Positions 1 through 7,725 of a stretch of 10,070 nucleotides of DNA are shown in pieces; the stretch's first letter is position 1; each line of letters starts with the position of its first letter. The position numbers and the translations under genes are program-made. Origin of the DNA: Chloroflexota bacterium (GTDB lineage Bacteria > Chloroflexota > Anaerolineae > Anaerolineales > Villigracilaceae); NCBI GenBank assembly GCA_021796155.1, contig JAJYOO010000058.1:1-10070 (forward strand), read 5' to 3'. A model generated the notes under the pieces. The model saw only the letters and a list, made by a program, of their open reading frames with translations. It was not told where the DNA came from and did no database searches.

Positions 1-157
1 GATAGTTCTTCATCGTTTGCAAAGATCGGATTGGCTTTGCGTAGGTTCTGGCGATGATCCAACGCAAGAGCCGTGATAGTCCCGCGACGGGATGAAATTT
101 GTTGAAGCCCGCGAAATTTTCCAATGGAAAGGTTTTTCATCAATGGTTATGAGTTTT
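1..157. other. Non-coding stretch downstream of the beta-helix gene
   Basis: I see no convincing gene here. A 61-codon minus-strand frame crosses it, but it overlaps the terminator of the beta-helix gene and has no ribosome binding site or recognisable domain. Two small perfect hairpins are visible on the DNA: TCCCG/CGGGA with a 3-nt loop at 80-92, and TTTCC/GGAAA near 117-129. An ATG on the minus strand at 13-11 could begin a gene leaving the window, but only four codons are visible and no Shine-Dalgarno precedes it, so it is not called. Confidence 0.5.
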
Positions 158-193
158 GAAAAGAGGACAGGATGCTTGGCCCATCCTCTTTTC
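158..193 (-). terminator. Probable intrinsic terminator after the beta-helix gene
   Basis: Ten-base perfect arms GAAAAGAGGA (158-167) and TCCTCTTTTC (184-193) flank a 16-nt centre. An alternative inner stem GGATG/CATCC (170-174 with 182-186) can stack under the outer GAAAAGA/TCTTTTC pairing with a bulge. On the minus strand the hairpin starts about 22 nt after the beta-helix stop codon at 217-215. The T-run lies inside the descending arm rather than after it, so termination strength is uncertain. Confidence 0.6.
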
Positions 194-214
194 ATTTATC
201 CATTATCTGATGCA

Positions 215-1789
215 TTACCTGACTTCGTCTGCTCCGATGTCAATCGCGTTACCCTGAATGCGCGCCTGACCGTCAATATCGAGTGGGCCAGCTTCAGTGA
301 TGTTCTGGCCGCGGTCAATGGCAAGCGACACGGACTGCAAATGCAGGTCGGGCGTTGCTAGATTGACCAGCAAAGGATCAACTCCCGCCAGACCATTTGC
401 ATCATTCCCAGTTGCGTTTTGATAGTCTGCGAAGATGTTGTAGGTCACGTTCTGCCAAATCCAAGTGCCGTTCGTCCCACCGCCCGCCGCGTAGTACAAG
501 TTGTAATCCACCACGTTGGCCGTCATGGTCGGACTCCAGCTTTCGATGAAGCGCCGCGCATCATTGGCATAGATCAGGTTGTTCTTGACGATGTTGTAAC
601 GCGTGTCGAACTGGATATACAACTCCGCGCCCCAATCGCGCTGTGTGAAGTTGTTGTAAAGCGTGTTATTGACGATCACACAATATTGCGTGCTGCCACG
701 TCGCTTATCGTAACCGCCGAAGGCAATGCCAGTCTGCGTATTGTTATACAGGAAGTTGTTACGGACTGTAATGTAGCTCGTGTCGCGGCCAGCATGTTCG
801 CTTGCCAACTCAACACCGATATTGGAATCATGCACGGTGTTGCGCTCGATCACAATGCGCGTGCCGCCATCCACATAAATACCATCGGCACTGCGTTCAT
901 TGCCGTATGCAGGATTCCCGTAGGAGTTAATGTTGTATACAAGGTTGCCGACAACTGTCCCATCGCGAGCGCGGTCAACCGCAGGATCGGGATTCTCGCC
1001 CTCGTACCCGATCATATCAATGCCGATGTTATCATTATCATGGACGATGTTGTTCGACACGGTGAAGAATTCGACGTTGCCATTCAGTACCAGCGATTCG
1101 CTCCAACCGAATTGCCCGTTATAGACTTCATTCCCATCAATGAGGATGTCGTGAATCGAAGCCAGCGGATCGCGCCCATAGACCGCGATGCCATGCGCTC
1201 CGCAGCGGCTGCAACTATTTTCGACATCATGCACTTTGTTGTTGCGGATCTCAATAAACGCGCCGTTGCCGCGCACGGAAATTCCCTGCGGAAAAGCGGA
1301 CGATACTCCGCCCGCTTTCAGGTTGCGGATTTCGAACCCGATCAGCTTGACGTATTGTTTGTTCTCGATGGTTACGAGTCCGACCTCGCCGCTGATGGGA
1401 AGTCCCGTGCCGTCAATGATGGGCGCGTGTCCCGTGTAGTTTTGCAGGACGATATAATTCCCGCTCGTCCCAGACCTCGGGAAGGCCACCATTTCGTTAT
1501 AGACTCCGTTCATCACGTTGATCGTGCTGCCCGCGCCAACTCGATCCATTGCATATTGAATGTGACGCCACGGCAAAGCAAGCGTGCCAGGATTCGCGTC
1601 CAAGCCGTTGACCGAGACATAATAATTGCCAGGTGGGAGAGTCGAAATGGGTGTGGGGGTCAAAGTAGGCACGGGAGTCCTGCGTGCGTTGAGCGGTGAG
1701 GCCTGTGCGTTGTTCGAATTCACCATCCATGCGCTGGCAAACAAAACAATAGCCAGCAGAACAGTTGAGAAAACCTTCATGCGATTCAT
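215..1789 (-). CDS. Secreted right-handed parallel beta-helix protein, putative polysaccharide-active enzyme
   Basis: A 524-residue exported protein. Residues 1-30 form a signal peptide (basic start, hydrophobic core, AQA cleavage site), and residues 36-52 are a Thr/Pro-rich linker. From about residue 55 the sequence opens like many beta-helix proteins (YYVSVNG, then LPWRHIQYAM), and between about 145 and 420 it carries repeated short rungs with Asn pairs (RNNKVHD, SNNIVHD, ERNTVHD, RNNFLYNN, KNNLIYAND), typical of a right-handed parallel beta-helix. The C-terminus ends in an AIDRG...DIDGQ...DIGADE pattern common at the end of extracellular beta-helix proteins. Families with this fold include pectate lyases (PL9-like) and glycan epimerases or hydrolases. 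I cannot identify catalytic residues, so the enzyme activity is an inference from fold and context. A Cys-x-x-Cys pair sits at 193/196. The start is chosen because GGAG lies 7 nt upstream; Met4 is an alternative. It follows the GH4 gene after a 331-nt gap with its own leader, so it may be separately controlled. Confidence 0.85.
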   Translation of the reverse strand: MNRMKVFSTVLLAIVLFASAWMVNSNNAQASPLNARRTPVPTLTPTPISTLPPGNYYVSVNGLDANPGTLALPWRHIQYAMDRVGAGSTINVMNGVYNEMVAFPRSGTSGNYIVLQNYTGHAPIIDGTGLPISGEVGLVTIENKQYVKLIGFEIRNLKAGGVSSAFPQGISVRGNGAFIEIRNNKVHDVENSCSRCGAHGIAVYGRDPLASIHDILIDGNEVYNGQFGWSESLVLNGNVEFFTVSNNIVHDNDNIGIDMIGYEGENPDPAVDRARDGTVVGNLVYNINSYGNPAYGNERSADGIYVDGGTRIVIERNTVHDSNIGVELASEHAGRDTSYITVRNNFLYNNTQTGIAFGGYDKRRGSTQYCVIVNNTLYNNFTQRDWGAELYIQFDTRYNIVKNNLIYANDARRFIESWSPTMTANVVDYNLYYAAGGGTNGTWIWQNVTYNIFADYQNATGNDANGLAGVDPLLVNLATPDLHLQSVSLAIDRGQNITEAGPLDIDGQARIQGNAIDIGADEVR

Positions 1790-1930
1790 ACTGCATCTCC
1801 TCTACGAGAAAGGTATCCACGACACCGCCTTATGGTGTGCCTGACAGGGACATGGATACTCACGGAGCGCACCCCGCCACGCGAACGGATTCAGGTTTGC
1901 CAAGCCAAAAAATAGCAATCACCTCCTTAA
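1790..1930 (-). promoter_or_regulatory. Structured 5' leader of the beta-helix gene with an unusually strong ribosome-binding sequence
   Basis: On the minus strand the leader begins with a full anti-Shine-Dalgarno complement, AAGGAGGTGAT (1928-1918). It then shows several possible helices: CGGGG/CTCCG with a 4-nt loop (1876-1872 with 1867-1863, one wobble), GTATCCA/TGGATAC (1859-1853 with 1819-1813) enclosing ACACC/GGTGT (1838-1834 with 1826-1822). The strong binding sequence is far from the beta-helix ATG at 1789, which has its own GGAG at 1801-1798. A 38-codon frame from TTG 1918 to the TAG at 1804-1802 lies between them. No known riboswitch class could be matched by eye. Confidence 0.35.
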
Positions 1931-1981
1931 AAAGTCGGAAAGCGCCAGCGATGGAGTAGTACAAAGTAAGCGACGAACCTC

Positions 1982-2064
1982 AACGCGAATTTTGCGAATA
2001 GACGAATGCCGCGAATTTCTTCTTGATGTATTCGTGAAATTCGCCCATTTGCGTCATTCGCGTT
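1982..2064. repeat. Large imperfect palindromic repeat built from ATTCGCG-like units
   Basis: Two 37-nt arms (1982-2018 and 2028-2064) are inverted copies of each other at about 26 of 37 positions, with a 9-nt centre. Both arms are made of repeated ATTCG(C/T)G-like words spaced 8-10 nt apart. It lies in the 331-nt gap between the GH4 gene and the beta-helix gene. Similar ATTCGCG/ATTCGTG palindromes are, from memory, dispersed in many environmental bacterial genomes; that is not proven here. As RNA it could fold into a long hairpin that stabilises or ends the upstream operon transcript. The rest of the gap (2065-2120 and 1931-1981) shows nothing clear. Confidence 0.6.
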
Positions 2065-2120
2065 CCAAAACCGAGCAGAGCAAATCTCCATCACTTACAA
2101 ATCGACCACTACCCCAACGA

Positions 2121-3452
2121 TCAAACTTTGAAATGTTTGAACTGCGGCAAATACTCTTTGTGCTTCTCAAAGAGTTCATTCGTCATCTGGCGGATTTCAG
2201 CGAGCGAAAGCACGGATGCCGTTAGCGGGTCATGGCAGATGGCGCGATAAACCGCCACGGGATCGCCCTCGATGGAGGCGTTGATCGCCATCTCCTCGAT
2301 TCCGCTGGAGAGCTGTGTAAGCAACACACATTCAGGCGGAAGTGCGCCAACATGGATGGGATGAAAACCTGCCTTATCCACTACAACTGGAACTTCCACG
2401 CACGCGCCTTCGGGCAGGTTGGTGATGAGATGCGTGTTGCGGACGTTACCGTTGAACTTGAACATCTCACCGCCTCGCAGTGCATTGATAATGTAAGCGG
2501 CGTATTCGTATTCGCGCTTCAAATCATCAGCGGTAAGCGGCTTATCGAGCTGTGTCTTGACTTGATCCTTCCATGTTGCTTCGTTGTGTTGATACTCTTT
2601 GAGAATATACGCGTACTCGCCAGGATTCCAACCAGTGCCATGCGTGCAATATTTTTCGATCAAGTCTGGGCGCTTGCGGAACCACCAGTTATATTCGGAG
2701 TTGTGCCCGCTTGATTCGGTCACGTAATATCCAAGTGCCAGATACATTTCATTGCGGACAATTTCTTCGTTATATATTTCGGGCCGCTCCATGATGGCTT
2801 TGCGAATCAGCGGATACGCGTCCTTCCCATTCCACTTGTATTCGAGATACCAGGCTTGATGATTGATCCCCGCGCAGAGATAATCAATTTCGTCGAACGG
2901 CGCGCCGATCCATTCCGCCAGCATCATTGCGGAACCTTGCACGGAATGACAAAGCCCTGTGACTTGAATAAATGTTTGTCGCTGGAGTGCGGCACACAGC
3001 ATTGCCATTGGATTGGTGTAATTCAACAGTACTGCATTCGGGCAATACTTTTCCATGTCGCGCACGATGTCCAGCATGGGATTGATCGTCCGCAAAAAGC
3101 GGAAGATTCCCGATGGGCCGCGCGTATCACCGACACTGACATCCACGCCATATTTCTTGGGAATTTCAATGTCGTGCCGCCAGACTTCCGTGCTGCCCGC
3201 GAGAATCGTGGTCAGGACGACATCCGCGCCTTTGAGCGCCTCGGCGCGATCCAGCGTCGCTTCGACTCGGACTGGACAGCGGCTCGCCGTGACCAATTTT
3301 TCCACGCCCTTCTTCGCCCATTCGAGCCGCTCGGCATGGATGTCCATGAGCGAAATGGTTGCGTCTTCCAGCAACGGGAACGTGAGGATGTCGCGTACCA
3401 AATCGTTTGTGAAGCCCAAACTGCCCGCACCGATGAAAGTAATTTTGGTCAT
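2121..3452 (-). CDS. Glycoside hydrolase family 4, alpha-galactosidase-like
   Basis: A 443-residue cytoplasmic enzyme, about the length of MelA-type enzymes. Family 4 hydrolases use NAD+ and a divalent metal in an oxidation-elimination-reduction mechanism. Visible signatures are the N-terminal dinucleotide-binding loop GAGSLGF (8-14), GADVVLTTI (75-83), GDTRGPSG (108-115), NYTNPMA (144-150), and the metal-binding motif CHSV (168-171) with the companion His in INHQ (196-199). ESSGHNSEY follows near residue 250. The CHSV form is the one reported for alpha-galactosidases, as opposed to CDMP or CNVP in 6-phospho-glycosidases, so an unphosphorylated substrate fits the ABC import route next door. 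Other alpha-glycosides (glucosides, uronides) cannot be excluded. It starts 21 nt after the second permease with a GGAGAA binding site. It is the last gene of the compact operon. Confidence 0.9.
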   Translation of the reverse strand: MTKITFIGAGSLGFTNDLVRDILTFPLLEDATISLMDIHAERLEWAKKGVEKLVTASRCPVRVEATLDRAEALKGADVVLTTILAGSTEVWRHDIEIPKKYGVDVSVGDTRGPSGIFRFLRTINPMLDIVRDMEKYCPNAVLLNYTNPMAMLCAALQRQTFIQVTGLCHSVQGSAMMLAEWIGAPFDEIDYLCAGINHQAWYLEYKWNGKDAYPLIRKAIMERPEIYNEEIVRNEMYLALGYYVTESSGHNSEYNWWFRKRPDLIEKYCTHGTGWNPGEYAYILKEYQHNEATWKDQVKTQLDKPLTADDLKREYEYAAYIINALRGGEMFKFNGNVRNTHLITNLPEGACVEVPVVVDKAGFHPIHVGALPPECVLLTQLSSGIEEMAINASIEGDPVAVYRAICHDPLTASVLSLAEIRQMTNELFEKHKEYLPQFKHFKV

Positions 3453-3473
3453 GTAATTTCTCCAGAGTTCATG

Positions 3474-4325
3474 TTAACGTTTCACGCCGCTCAAGGAAAT
3501 TCCCTCGATGAATTGCTTTTGAGCGAAGAAGAAAACAATGACAAGCGGCAGAACACTGATCAATGCGCCTGCCATCAAAACCGTGAACTTGCCGCCGTGA
3601 GTCATCTGCGTTTGGAAGAAAGCCAGCCCAACTGTCAGCATCGTATTTGGTACGGACGGCATATAAACTAGCGGATGCAGCAAATCATTCCATGCGCCTT
3701 GAAATGTAAAGATAGCCAATGCCGCAAGAGCAGGCTTGGCAAGCGGCATGTAAATCTTCCAAAAGATCTGGAGGAGCGAAGCGCCATCCACGCGCGCGGC
3801 GTCTACGAGGTCGCGCGGGATCGTGAGGAAATATTGTCGGAGGAGAAAAGTTCCGAAAGCGCCTCCCCAGAATGCGGGGAGCCAGAGCGGAACGCTCGTC
3901 CCGATCAGATGCAGATATTTGAAAATGATAAAGTTTGGAATGAGAGTCACCTGCGGCGGAATCAGCATCGTCAAAAGCAGAGCAGTAAAGAGAAGGTTGC
4001 GTCCCTTGAACCTGACAACGGCAAAACAAAAGGCCGCCATGGCGCAGGTGATCATTTGACCCACTGTGATCAGGAGGGAGATATATCCGCTATTCCAAAA
4101 GAGCAAAAGGAAGTTGATGTCGACGGAGAATAACTCGCGAAAGTTATCCAGAGTGAACGTGGGCGGAATGAGGGTTTTGGTAAATTGATCTCCGGGTAAC
4201 TTGAAGGAAGTGGAGACCATCCACAAAAACGGGCCGACCATCAGGACCGCGCCGAGCAAAAGAAGGGCGTAGGAAATAATATCAAGAATGAGTTTCTGAT
4301 TTTGTTTCGTCATGATGAGTCTCAT
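3474..4325 (-). CDS. Sugar ABC transporter inner-membrane permease, MalG/CUT1 type
   Basis: A 283-residue membrane protein with about six hydrophobic helices, the first near residues 14-36. The cytoplasmic EAA loop, which contacts the ATPase, is visible as DAARVDGAS (175-183) followed by Phe and MPLAKP near 193-198. The N-terminal shape (GPFLWMVSTSFK) is typical of the MalG half of CUT1 importers. Its start codon overlaps the stop of the first permease by 4 nt (ATGA at 4325-4322), which points to translational coupling; Met5 at 4313 is a possible alternative start. It should pair with the adjacent MalF-type subunit and the lipoprotein encoded upstream. No ATPase gene lies in the window, as is usual where one MsiK/UgpC-type ATPase serves several importers. 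Confidence 0.93.
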   Translation of the reverse strand: MRLIMTKQNQKLILDIISYALLLLGAVLMVGPFLWMVSTSFKLPGDQFTKTLIPPTFTLDNFRELFSVDINFLLLFWNSGYISLLITVGQMITCAMAAFCFAVVRFKGRNLLFTALLLTMLIPPQVTLIPNFIIFKYLHLIGTSVPLWLPAFWGGAFGTFLLRQYFLTIPRDLVDAARVDGASLLQIFWKIYMPLAKPALAALAIFTFQGAWNDLLHPLVYMPSVPNTMLTVGLAFFQTQMTHGGKFTVLMAGALISVLPLVIVFFFAQKQFIEGISLSGVKR

Positions 4326-5209
4326 TCATAAACCACATAGCGCCGCTCCAGCCAAAAATAAAGCGCCATCAGAGCTGCAACAATGACCGTCAGTTCAATA
4401 GCTTGCGCGCTGGCTCCGCCGTAATTGAAGAAGTTCCATGCGTTGCGATAGATCGAGAAGACGACCACCGGCACGGAACTATCGCCCTGTCCACGGCGTG
4501 TGAGCATGTAGATGTAGTCATAGGCCTGGAAAGCATTGATCGTGGAAATCAAGGTCTGAAAGAAAATGCTGGGCGTGATGAGCGGCACCGTAATGTTGAA
4601 GAATTGATGGAATCCATTGGCCCCATCCATTTCAGCCGCTTCGTAGTATTCACGCGGGATCGCAGTCAGGCCCGCCAGAAAGATAATCATGCCTTCGCCA
4701 ATGGCTCCCCAAATGTTGACGATGACCACCGCGTACATGGCATTCTCGGTACAAAGCCAGCATACGGGCTGCATCCCAAGACGTTCAAAGATGAAGTTGA
4801 GGATGCCTGTATCTTTTCCATAAATCATGTTCCAGACCAGTGCGGTGGCGACCGCCGATGTTACCGCAGGCAAAAAGTACGCGGTGCGAAACAGACTCAC
4901 ACCCCGAATTTTTCGATTCATAAAGACTGCCACCAACAGAGAGATAATGACGACGCCGGGCACATACATCGCAGAGAACTTGATGGTATTGGTCAACGAG
5001 AGCAAAAGTTTTGCGTCATTGAACAGATTGACATAATTGACCAATCCCGCCCAGGTGGGAGGCGTGAGCAAATCCCAATTGGCAAAACTTAATACCACCG
5101 TCGCAAGGACGGAGCCGAGCGCACCGAATATCAAACCGATGAGCGTCGGCGTCAGCAACATCCACAGCCAGAACCTTTCGCGGCCAAGAGGCCGGAGGCC
5201 GTATTCCAT
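4322..5209 (-). CDS. Sugar ABC transporter inner-membrane permease, MalF/CUT1 type
   Basis: A 295-residue membrane protein with about six hydrophobic segments, the first around residues 13-42. The EAA loop reads EAAEMDGANG (190-199), followed by a VPLITPS segment near 208-214, matching the consensus for the ATPase-contact loop of CUT1 permeases. Met1 is supported by GGGAG at 5220-5216, 6 nt before the ATG. It is separated from the binding-protein gene by 91 nt containing a hairpin repeat and overlaps the next permease by 4 nt. This subunit would normally form the heterodimer with the MalG-type protein and accept oligosaccharide from the lipoprotein. Confidence 0.93.
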   Translation of the reverse strand: MEYGLRPLGRERFWLWMLLTPTLIGLIFGALGSVLATVVLSFANWDLLTPPTWAGLVNYVNLFNDAKLLLSLTNTIKFSAMYVPGVVIISLLVAVFMNRKIRGVSLFRTAYFLPAVTSAVATALVWNMIYGKDTGILNFIFERLGMQPVCWLCTENAMYAVVIVNIWGAIGEGMIIFLAGLTAIPREYYEAAEMDGANGFHQFFNITVPLITPSIFFQTLISTINAFQAYDYIYMLTRRGQGDSSVPVVVFSIYRNAWNFFNYGGASAQAIELTVIVAALMALYFWLERRYVVYE

Positions 5210-5220
5210 GAAATCTCCCG

Positions 5221-5293
5221 CCTCACCCCAACCCCTCTCTCAATCATCCAACTTCGCTCAAGGCAAGCTTTGGGAGAGGGGCAAAAGGATGAG
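5221..5293. repeat. GC-rich hairpin repeat between binding protein and permease genes
   Basis: Arms CCCCTCTCTC (5232-5241) and GGGAGAGGGG (5272-5281) pair over 10 positions with one G-T wobble. The pairing extends outward imperfectly through CTCAC...CC and GG...TGAG (5222-5228 with 5287-5293). The word CCTCACCCCAACCCCTCT resembles a palindromic repeat I remember from several Anaerolineae genomes. In the transcript the hairpin lies just after the binding-protein stop codon. Such intercistronic stems commonly protect the upstream mRNA and so raise binding-protein levels relative to permeases (inference). There is no U-run, so a strong terminator is unlikely. Confidence 0.65.
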
Positions 5294-5300
5294 AGAAAGT

Positions 5301-6605
5301 TTATTGATTGTTTGTCAATACTTCGTCCGCGGCTGGGACAACCGTATCCAGTGTCGGACCAAGTTCTGCTTCACCTGTCCAAACGGAAGCCATTCCGTCA
5401 CCAATGGTGCTCGACCATTCATCGTAGCCTCTGAATACAGGCTTCATGTGAGCAAAGGTCAATGAATCAAGGAAGACCTGTTGGTTGATTGCAGTGCTTT
5501 GCTTCAGGAACGAATCGCTCTCTGCCACCGACTTCAGTACAGGACAGGCAAAACCAAGTTCTGCCAGGCGCTTCTGTGCAGGTTCACTCAATACATACTT
5601 GAGGAACTCGAAAGCCGCGTCGGGATTCTTGGAAGCCTTTCCAACTACAAAGCCTGCGCTGTTGACGCTGGTTGCCTGGGCCACAGGACCTTTCGGCATC
5701 GGCGCAACATCCCATTTGAAATTCACTTCCGCGTAACCAGGCACAGCCCAGTGACCGATCGTTGTCATGGCAGCAACGCCAGCCAGGAATGGATCGCCGC
5801 CGTACTCGCCAGCTGTCGTTGTATCTGGCCAGGATTTATCCACGAACATCATGTCATGGAACAACTGCCACGCGTCGAGCGCCTTCGCTTCGCCGATGAG
5901 AGTCTTAGTATGGTCAGCGTTGATGACATCGCCGCCATATGCCCACAAGGCTTCACTCCAAATCAATTCCATATCCCACAAATCAGAATAGAAACCATAT
6001 TGCGTTGTTTTTCCATCGGCTCCAACTTTGGTCAGCGACTTTGCCGCAGTGCGAAGATCGTTATACGTCCAATCCGCAGTTGGATAAGCCACGCCCGCCG
6101 CATCGAACATATCTTTGTTGTAGAAGAGAACAACAGTCTGGAAATCGCGCGGCAAACCGTACATGCCATCGGGCGTCTTGTAAGCTTCAAGTGTTTGCGG
6201 ATAGACGCCGTTCAGCAGGTCGGGATTCTTGTCGAGGTACGGCTGAAGATTCAATAGCACGCCACGACTCTGATAGTCCAGATAAAGAGGCGCATCCATC
6301 GCGAAGACATCGGGCGGCGTGTCAGCCGAAAGCAGAGTCTTCAGCTTCGTCCAATACGAATCCCAATCCGAGACTTCCACCTTCACGGTGATATTTGGAT
6401 TCGCCTGATGGAAATCAGCCACGATCTGATTCCACACATCCAGCTCCGCGGGGTCACCCCACATCATCATGCTGATTTCCGTGGGCGCGGTGCTCGCGGC
6501 AGGCACGCTTGCGACAGGCTGGTTGCTCGCCGCAGGTGTTTTTGCGCCTCCGCATCCTGCCAGTAATAAACTGGCAATCACAAGAACGAACAGTGACCTT
6601 TTCAT
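5301..6605 (-). CDS. Extracellular sugar-binding lipoprotein of an ABC importer (CUT1 family)
   Basis: A 434-residue solute-binding protein. Residues 1-17 are a lipoprotein signal and the lipobox LLAGC places the lipidated cysteine at 18, followed by a low-complexity Ala/Pro/Ser tether to about residue 40. The mature domain starts with a typical cluster-1 sugar-binding pattern (MMMWGDPAE, then a PPDVFAMDAP segment near residue 100) and has FYNKDMFDAAG and GLPRDFQ, common in maltose or oligosaccharide binders. The frame stays open to 6638, but the start at 6605 is chosen because AAGGAGAG lies 6 nt upstream and because it opens with the signal peptide. The gene begins 13 nt after the SIS gene and is followed by the two permease genes. 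The sugar bound cannot be told from the sequence. Confidence 0.93.
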   Translation of the reverse strand: MKRSLFVLVIASLLLAGCGGAKTPAASNQPVASVPAASTAPTEISMMMWGDPAELDVWNQIVADFHQANPNITVKVEVSDWDSYWTKLKTLLSADTPPDVFAMDAPLYLDYQSRGVLLNLQPYLDKNPDLLNGVYPQTLEAYKTPDGMYGLPRDFQTVVLFYNKDMFDAAGVAYPTADWTYNDLRTAAKSLTKVGADGKTTQYGFYSDLWDMELIWSEALWAYGGDVINADHTKTLIGEAKALDAWQLFHDMMFVDKSWPDTTTAGEYGGDPFLAGVAAMTTIGHWAVPGYAEVNFKWDVAPMPKGPVAQATSVNSAGFVVGKASKNPDAAFEFLKYVLSEPAQKRLAELGFACPVLKSVAESDSFLKQSTAINQQVFLDSLTFAHMKPVFRGYDEWSSTIGDGMASVWTGEAELGPTLDTVVPAADEVLTNNQ

Positions 6606-6609
6606 GCAT

Positions 6610-6617
6610 CTCTCCTT
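6610..6617 (-). promoter_or_regulatory. Ribosome binding site that fixes the lipoprotein start
   Basis: AAGGAGAG on the minus strand, with 6 nt between AAGGAG and the ATG at 6605-6603. It lies immediately after the SIS stop codon (6621-6619), so termination and re-initiation may be coupled. It rules against the longer reading frame from 6638. Confidence 0.75.
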
Positions 6618-6618
6618 T

Positions 6619-7725
6619 TCATAGTTCCAATTTGACAACCGCCGTCAGGTTAGTTGGACGGTCGGGATTCAAACCTTTTGCCAGCGAGCGATGGAATGCC
6701 ATCAATTGCAAAACGGGAAGATACAAAACGCCGCGCATGGCTTCGGGAACTGCTGACTCAAAAACGATGTCCGCATCAGACTCCCCCAAAGCGGCCACCG
6801 TTGCCCCAAGCGTTTCCATCTCTGATAGCACCTTCACCTCGTGAACGCGATTCGCATCCGATAGCAATCCCACCACGACGGCATTTTGATTCGCCATACT
6901 CATCGGGCCATGGCGAAATTCCAAAAAATGAAATGGCTCGCTGTGTGTCAACGTCATCTCTTTCATCTTGAGATTCGCTTCACATGCCAAGCCATAACGC
7001 GATCCCGAGCCAAGAAAATAAAATCTATCGAAGTCCAGGTTTCCGCCGATCTCTTTCGCATAGGATTCATATTTTGTCATCAGTTGCTCGCCCGCACATG
7101 GCAGGTCGCACATTACATCGAGCAAATCAGCGCGTCTCGCCATACGTGCGCAAAACGCCGACGCGGCAACGAACATCGAAGCAAACGAGCGCGTCTGCGC
7201 GACAGATTCTTCCTGCCCTTTGGCAATCACGACATTTACATCCGCAAATTGCGAAAGTTTCTCATCGTAATTACTGATGACAACTACATCGCCGCGCTTA
7301 TCGCTTTTGAATTTTTCCGCGGCCTTCACCGTTTCCGTTGTGGTCCCAGAACGGCTGATGGCAACCAGCAAACTCGAATGATCAATCCGCTCCATAATGG
7401 TTTTCGGATTTAACAGCAATTCACTTGCCGGCACGGCCCGCGCCGCGCGGCCCGTTAATTCCTGGTACAACGCGGCTGCGGCAAGAGAAAGATAATGCGT
7501 CGAGCCGCATCCCGTGAAAATAACCTGCTCATATCTTGCAGAATCCGGCAACGATATGGCGCGCGCCATTTCAACGGCCTGTGCCCATGCTTCAGTTTGA
7601 TTCTTTATTTCGTTGTAGGTGTGATAGTTTGTAGGTTCCATAGTTTGATAGTTCGTTAGTTTGTGATTTGTTCGAGTGATTCCGGGCATCGCAAGGGACA
7701 TATTGAGACCAACAAGTTCATTCAA
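6619..7725 (-). CDS. Double-SIS-domain sugar isomerase/deaminase (AgaS/GlmS-isomerase-like)
   Basis: A 368-residue cytoplasmic protein if it begins at the TTG at 7725, or 340 residues from the ATG at 7641. The first SIS domain shows GCGST (72-76) and the phosphosugar-binding loop SRSGTTTE (124-131). An ESVAQTRSF stretch (173-181) resembles the linker seen in the GlmS isomerase half. The second SIS domain has LGSGSRYGLA (238-247) and EFRHGP (269-274), and the C-terminus ends NLTAVVKLEL. Relatives include AgaS, fructoselysine-6-phosphate deglycase and GlmS isomerase, which isomerise or deaminate 6-phospho-amino or keto sugars. The reaction here is therefore an inference. The TTG start overlaps the amidohydrolase stop. 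Recognisable SIS homology starts only after residue 29, and the first 40 residues are partly encoded by an octamer repeat, so the real start may be 7641. No kinase that would make a 6-phosphate substrate is present. Confidence 0.85.
   Translation of the reverse strand: MNELVGLNMSLAMPGITRTNHKLTNYQTMEPTNYHTYNEIKNQTEAWAQAVEMARAISLPDSARYEQVIFTGCGSTHYLSLAAAALYQELTGRAARAVPASELLLNPKTIMERIDHSSLLVAISRSGTTTETVKAAEKFKSDKRGDVVVISNYDEKLSQFADVNVVIAKGQEESVAQTRSFASMFVAASAFCARMARRADLLDVMCDLPCAGEQLMTKYESYAKEIGGNLDFDRFYFLGSGSRYGLACEANLKMKEMTLTHSEPFHFLEFRHGPMSMANQNAVVVGLLSDANRVHEVKVLSEMETLGATVAALGESDADIVFESAVPEAMRGVLYLPVLQLMAFHRSLAKGLNPDRPTNLTAVVKLEL
7622..7661 (-). repeat. Degenerate 8-nt tandem repeat in the 5' end of the SIS gene
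   Basis: On the minus strand five consecutive octamers read AACTAACG, AACTATCA, AACTATGG, AACCTACA, AACTATCA. Three units equal eight codons, which shows in the protein as TNYQT and TNYHT eight residues apart. The repeat spans the possible internal ATG at 7641. Short tandem repeats of this kind are known from cyanobacteria and, from memory, from Chloroflexota. Confidence 0.65.

Noticed and set aside
10..195. 61-codon minus-strand open frame at the left edge
   Set aside because: It overlaps the terminator of the beta-helix gene, has no ribosome binding site and resembles no family.
419..1699. Long plus-strand open frame of 426 codons
   Set aside because: It is antisense to the beta-helix gene, which has a signal peptide, ribosome binding site and a clear fold pattern. 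The antisense translation has no recognisable domain and is rich in Val/Ile/Arg/His as expected of a shadow frame.
1800..1910. TPP or cyclic-di-GMP riboswitch (CGGGGTGCG and GGCAAACC words on the minus strand)
   Set aside because: Only single words match. The CTGAGA and ACCTGAT parts of the TPP class and the GACGCAAAGCC part of the cyclic-di-GMP-I class are missing.
1917..1929. Match to the 3' end of 16S rRNA on the plus strand (ATCACCTCCTT)
   Set aside because: The similarity stops at the anti-Shine-Dalgarno core and the flanking sequence is unrelated to rRNA. It is better read as a strong ribosome-binding sequence on the minus strand.
6606..6638. Earlier start for the lipoprotein gene at 6638
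   Set aside because: It would place 11 polar residues before the signal peptide, and the good ribosome binding site lies downstream of it at 6610-6617.
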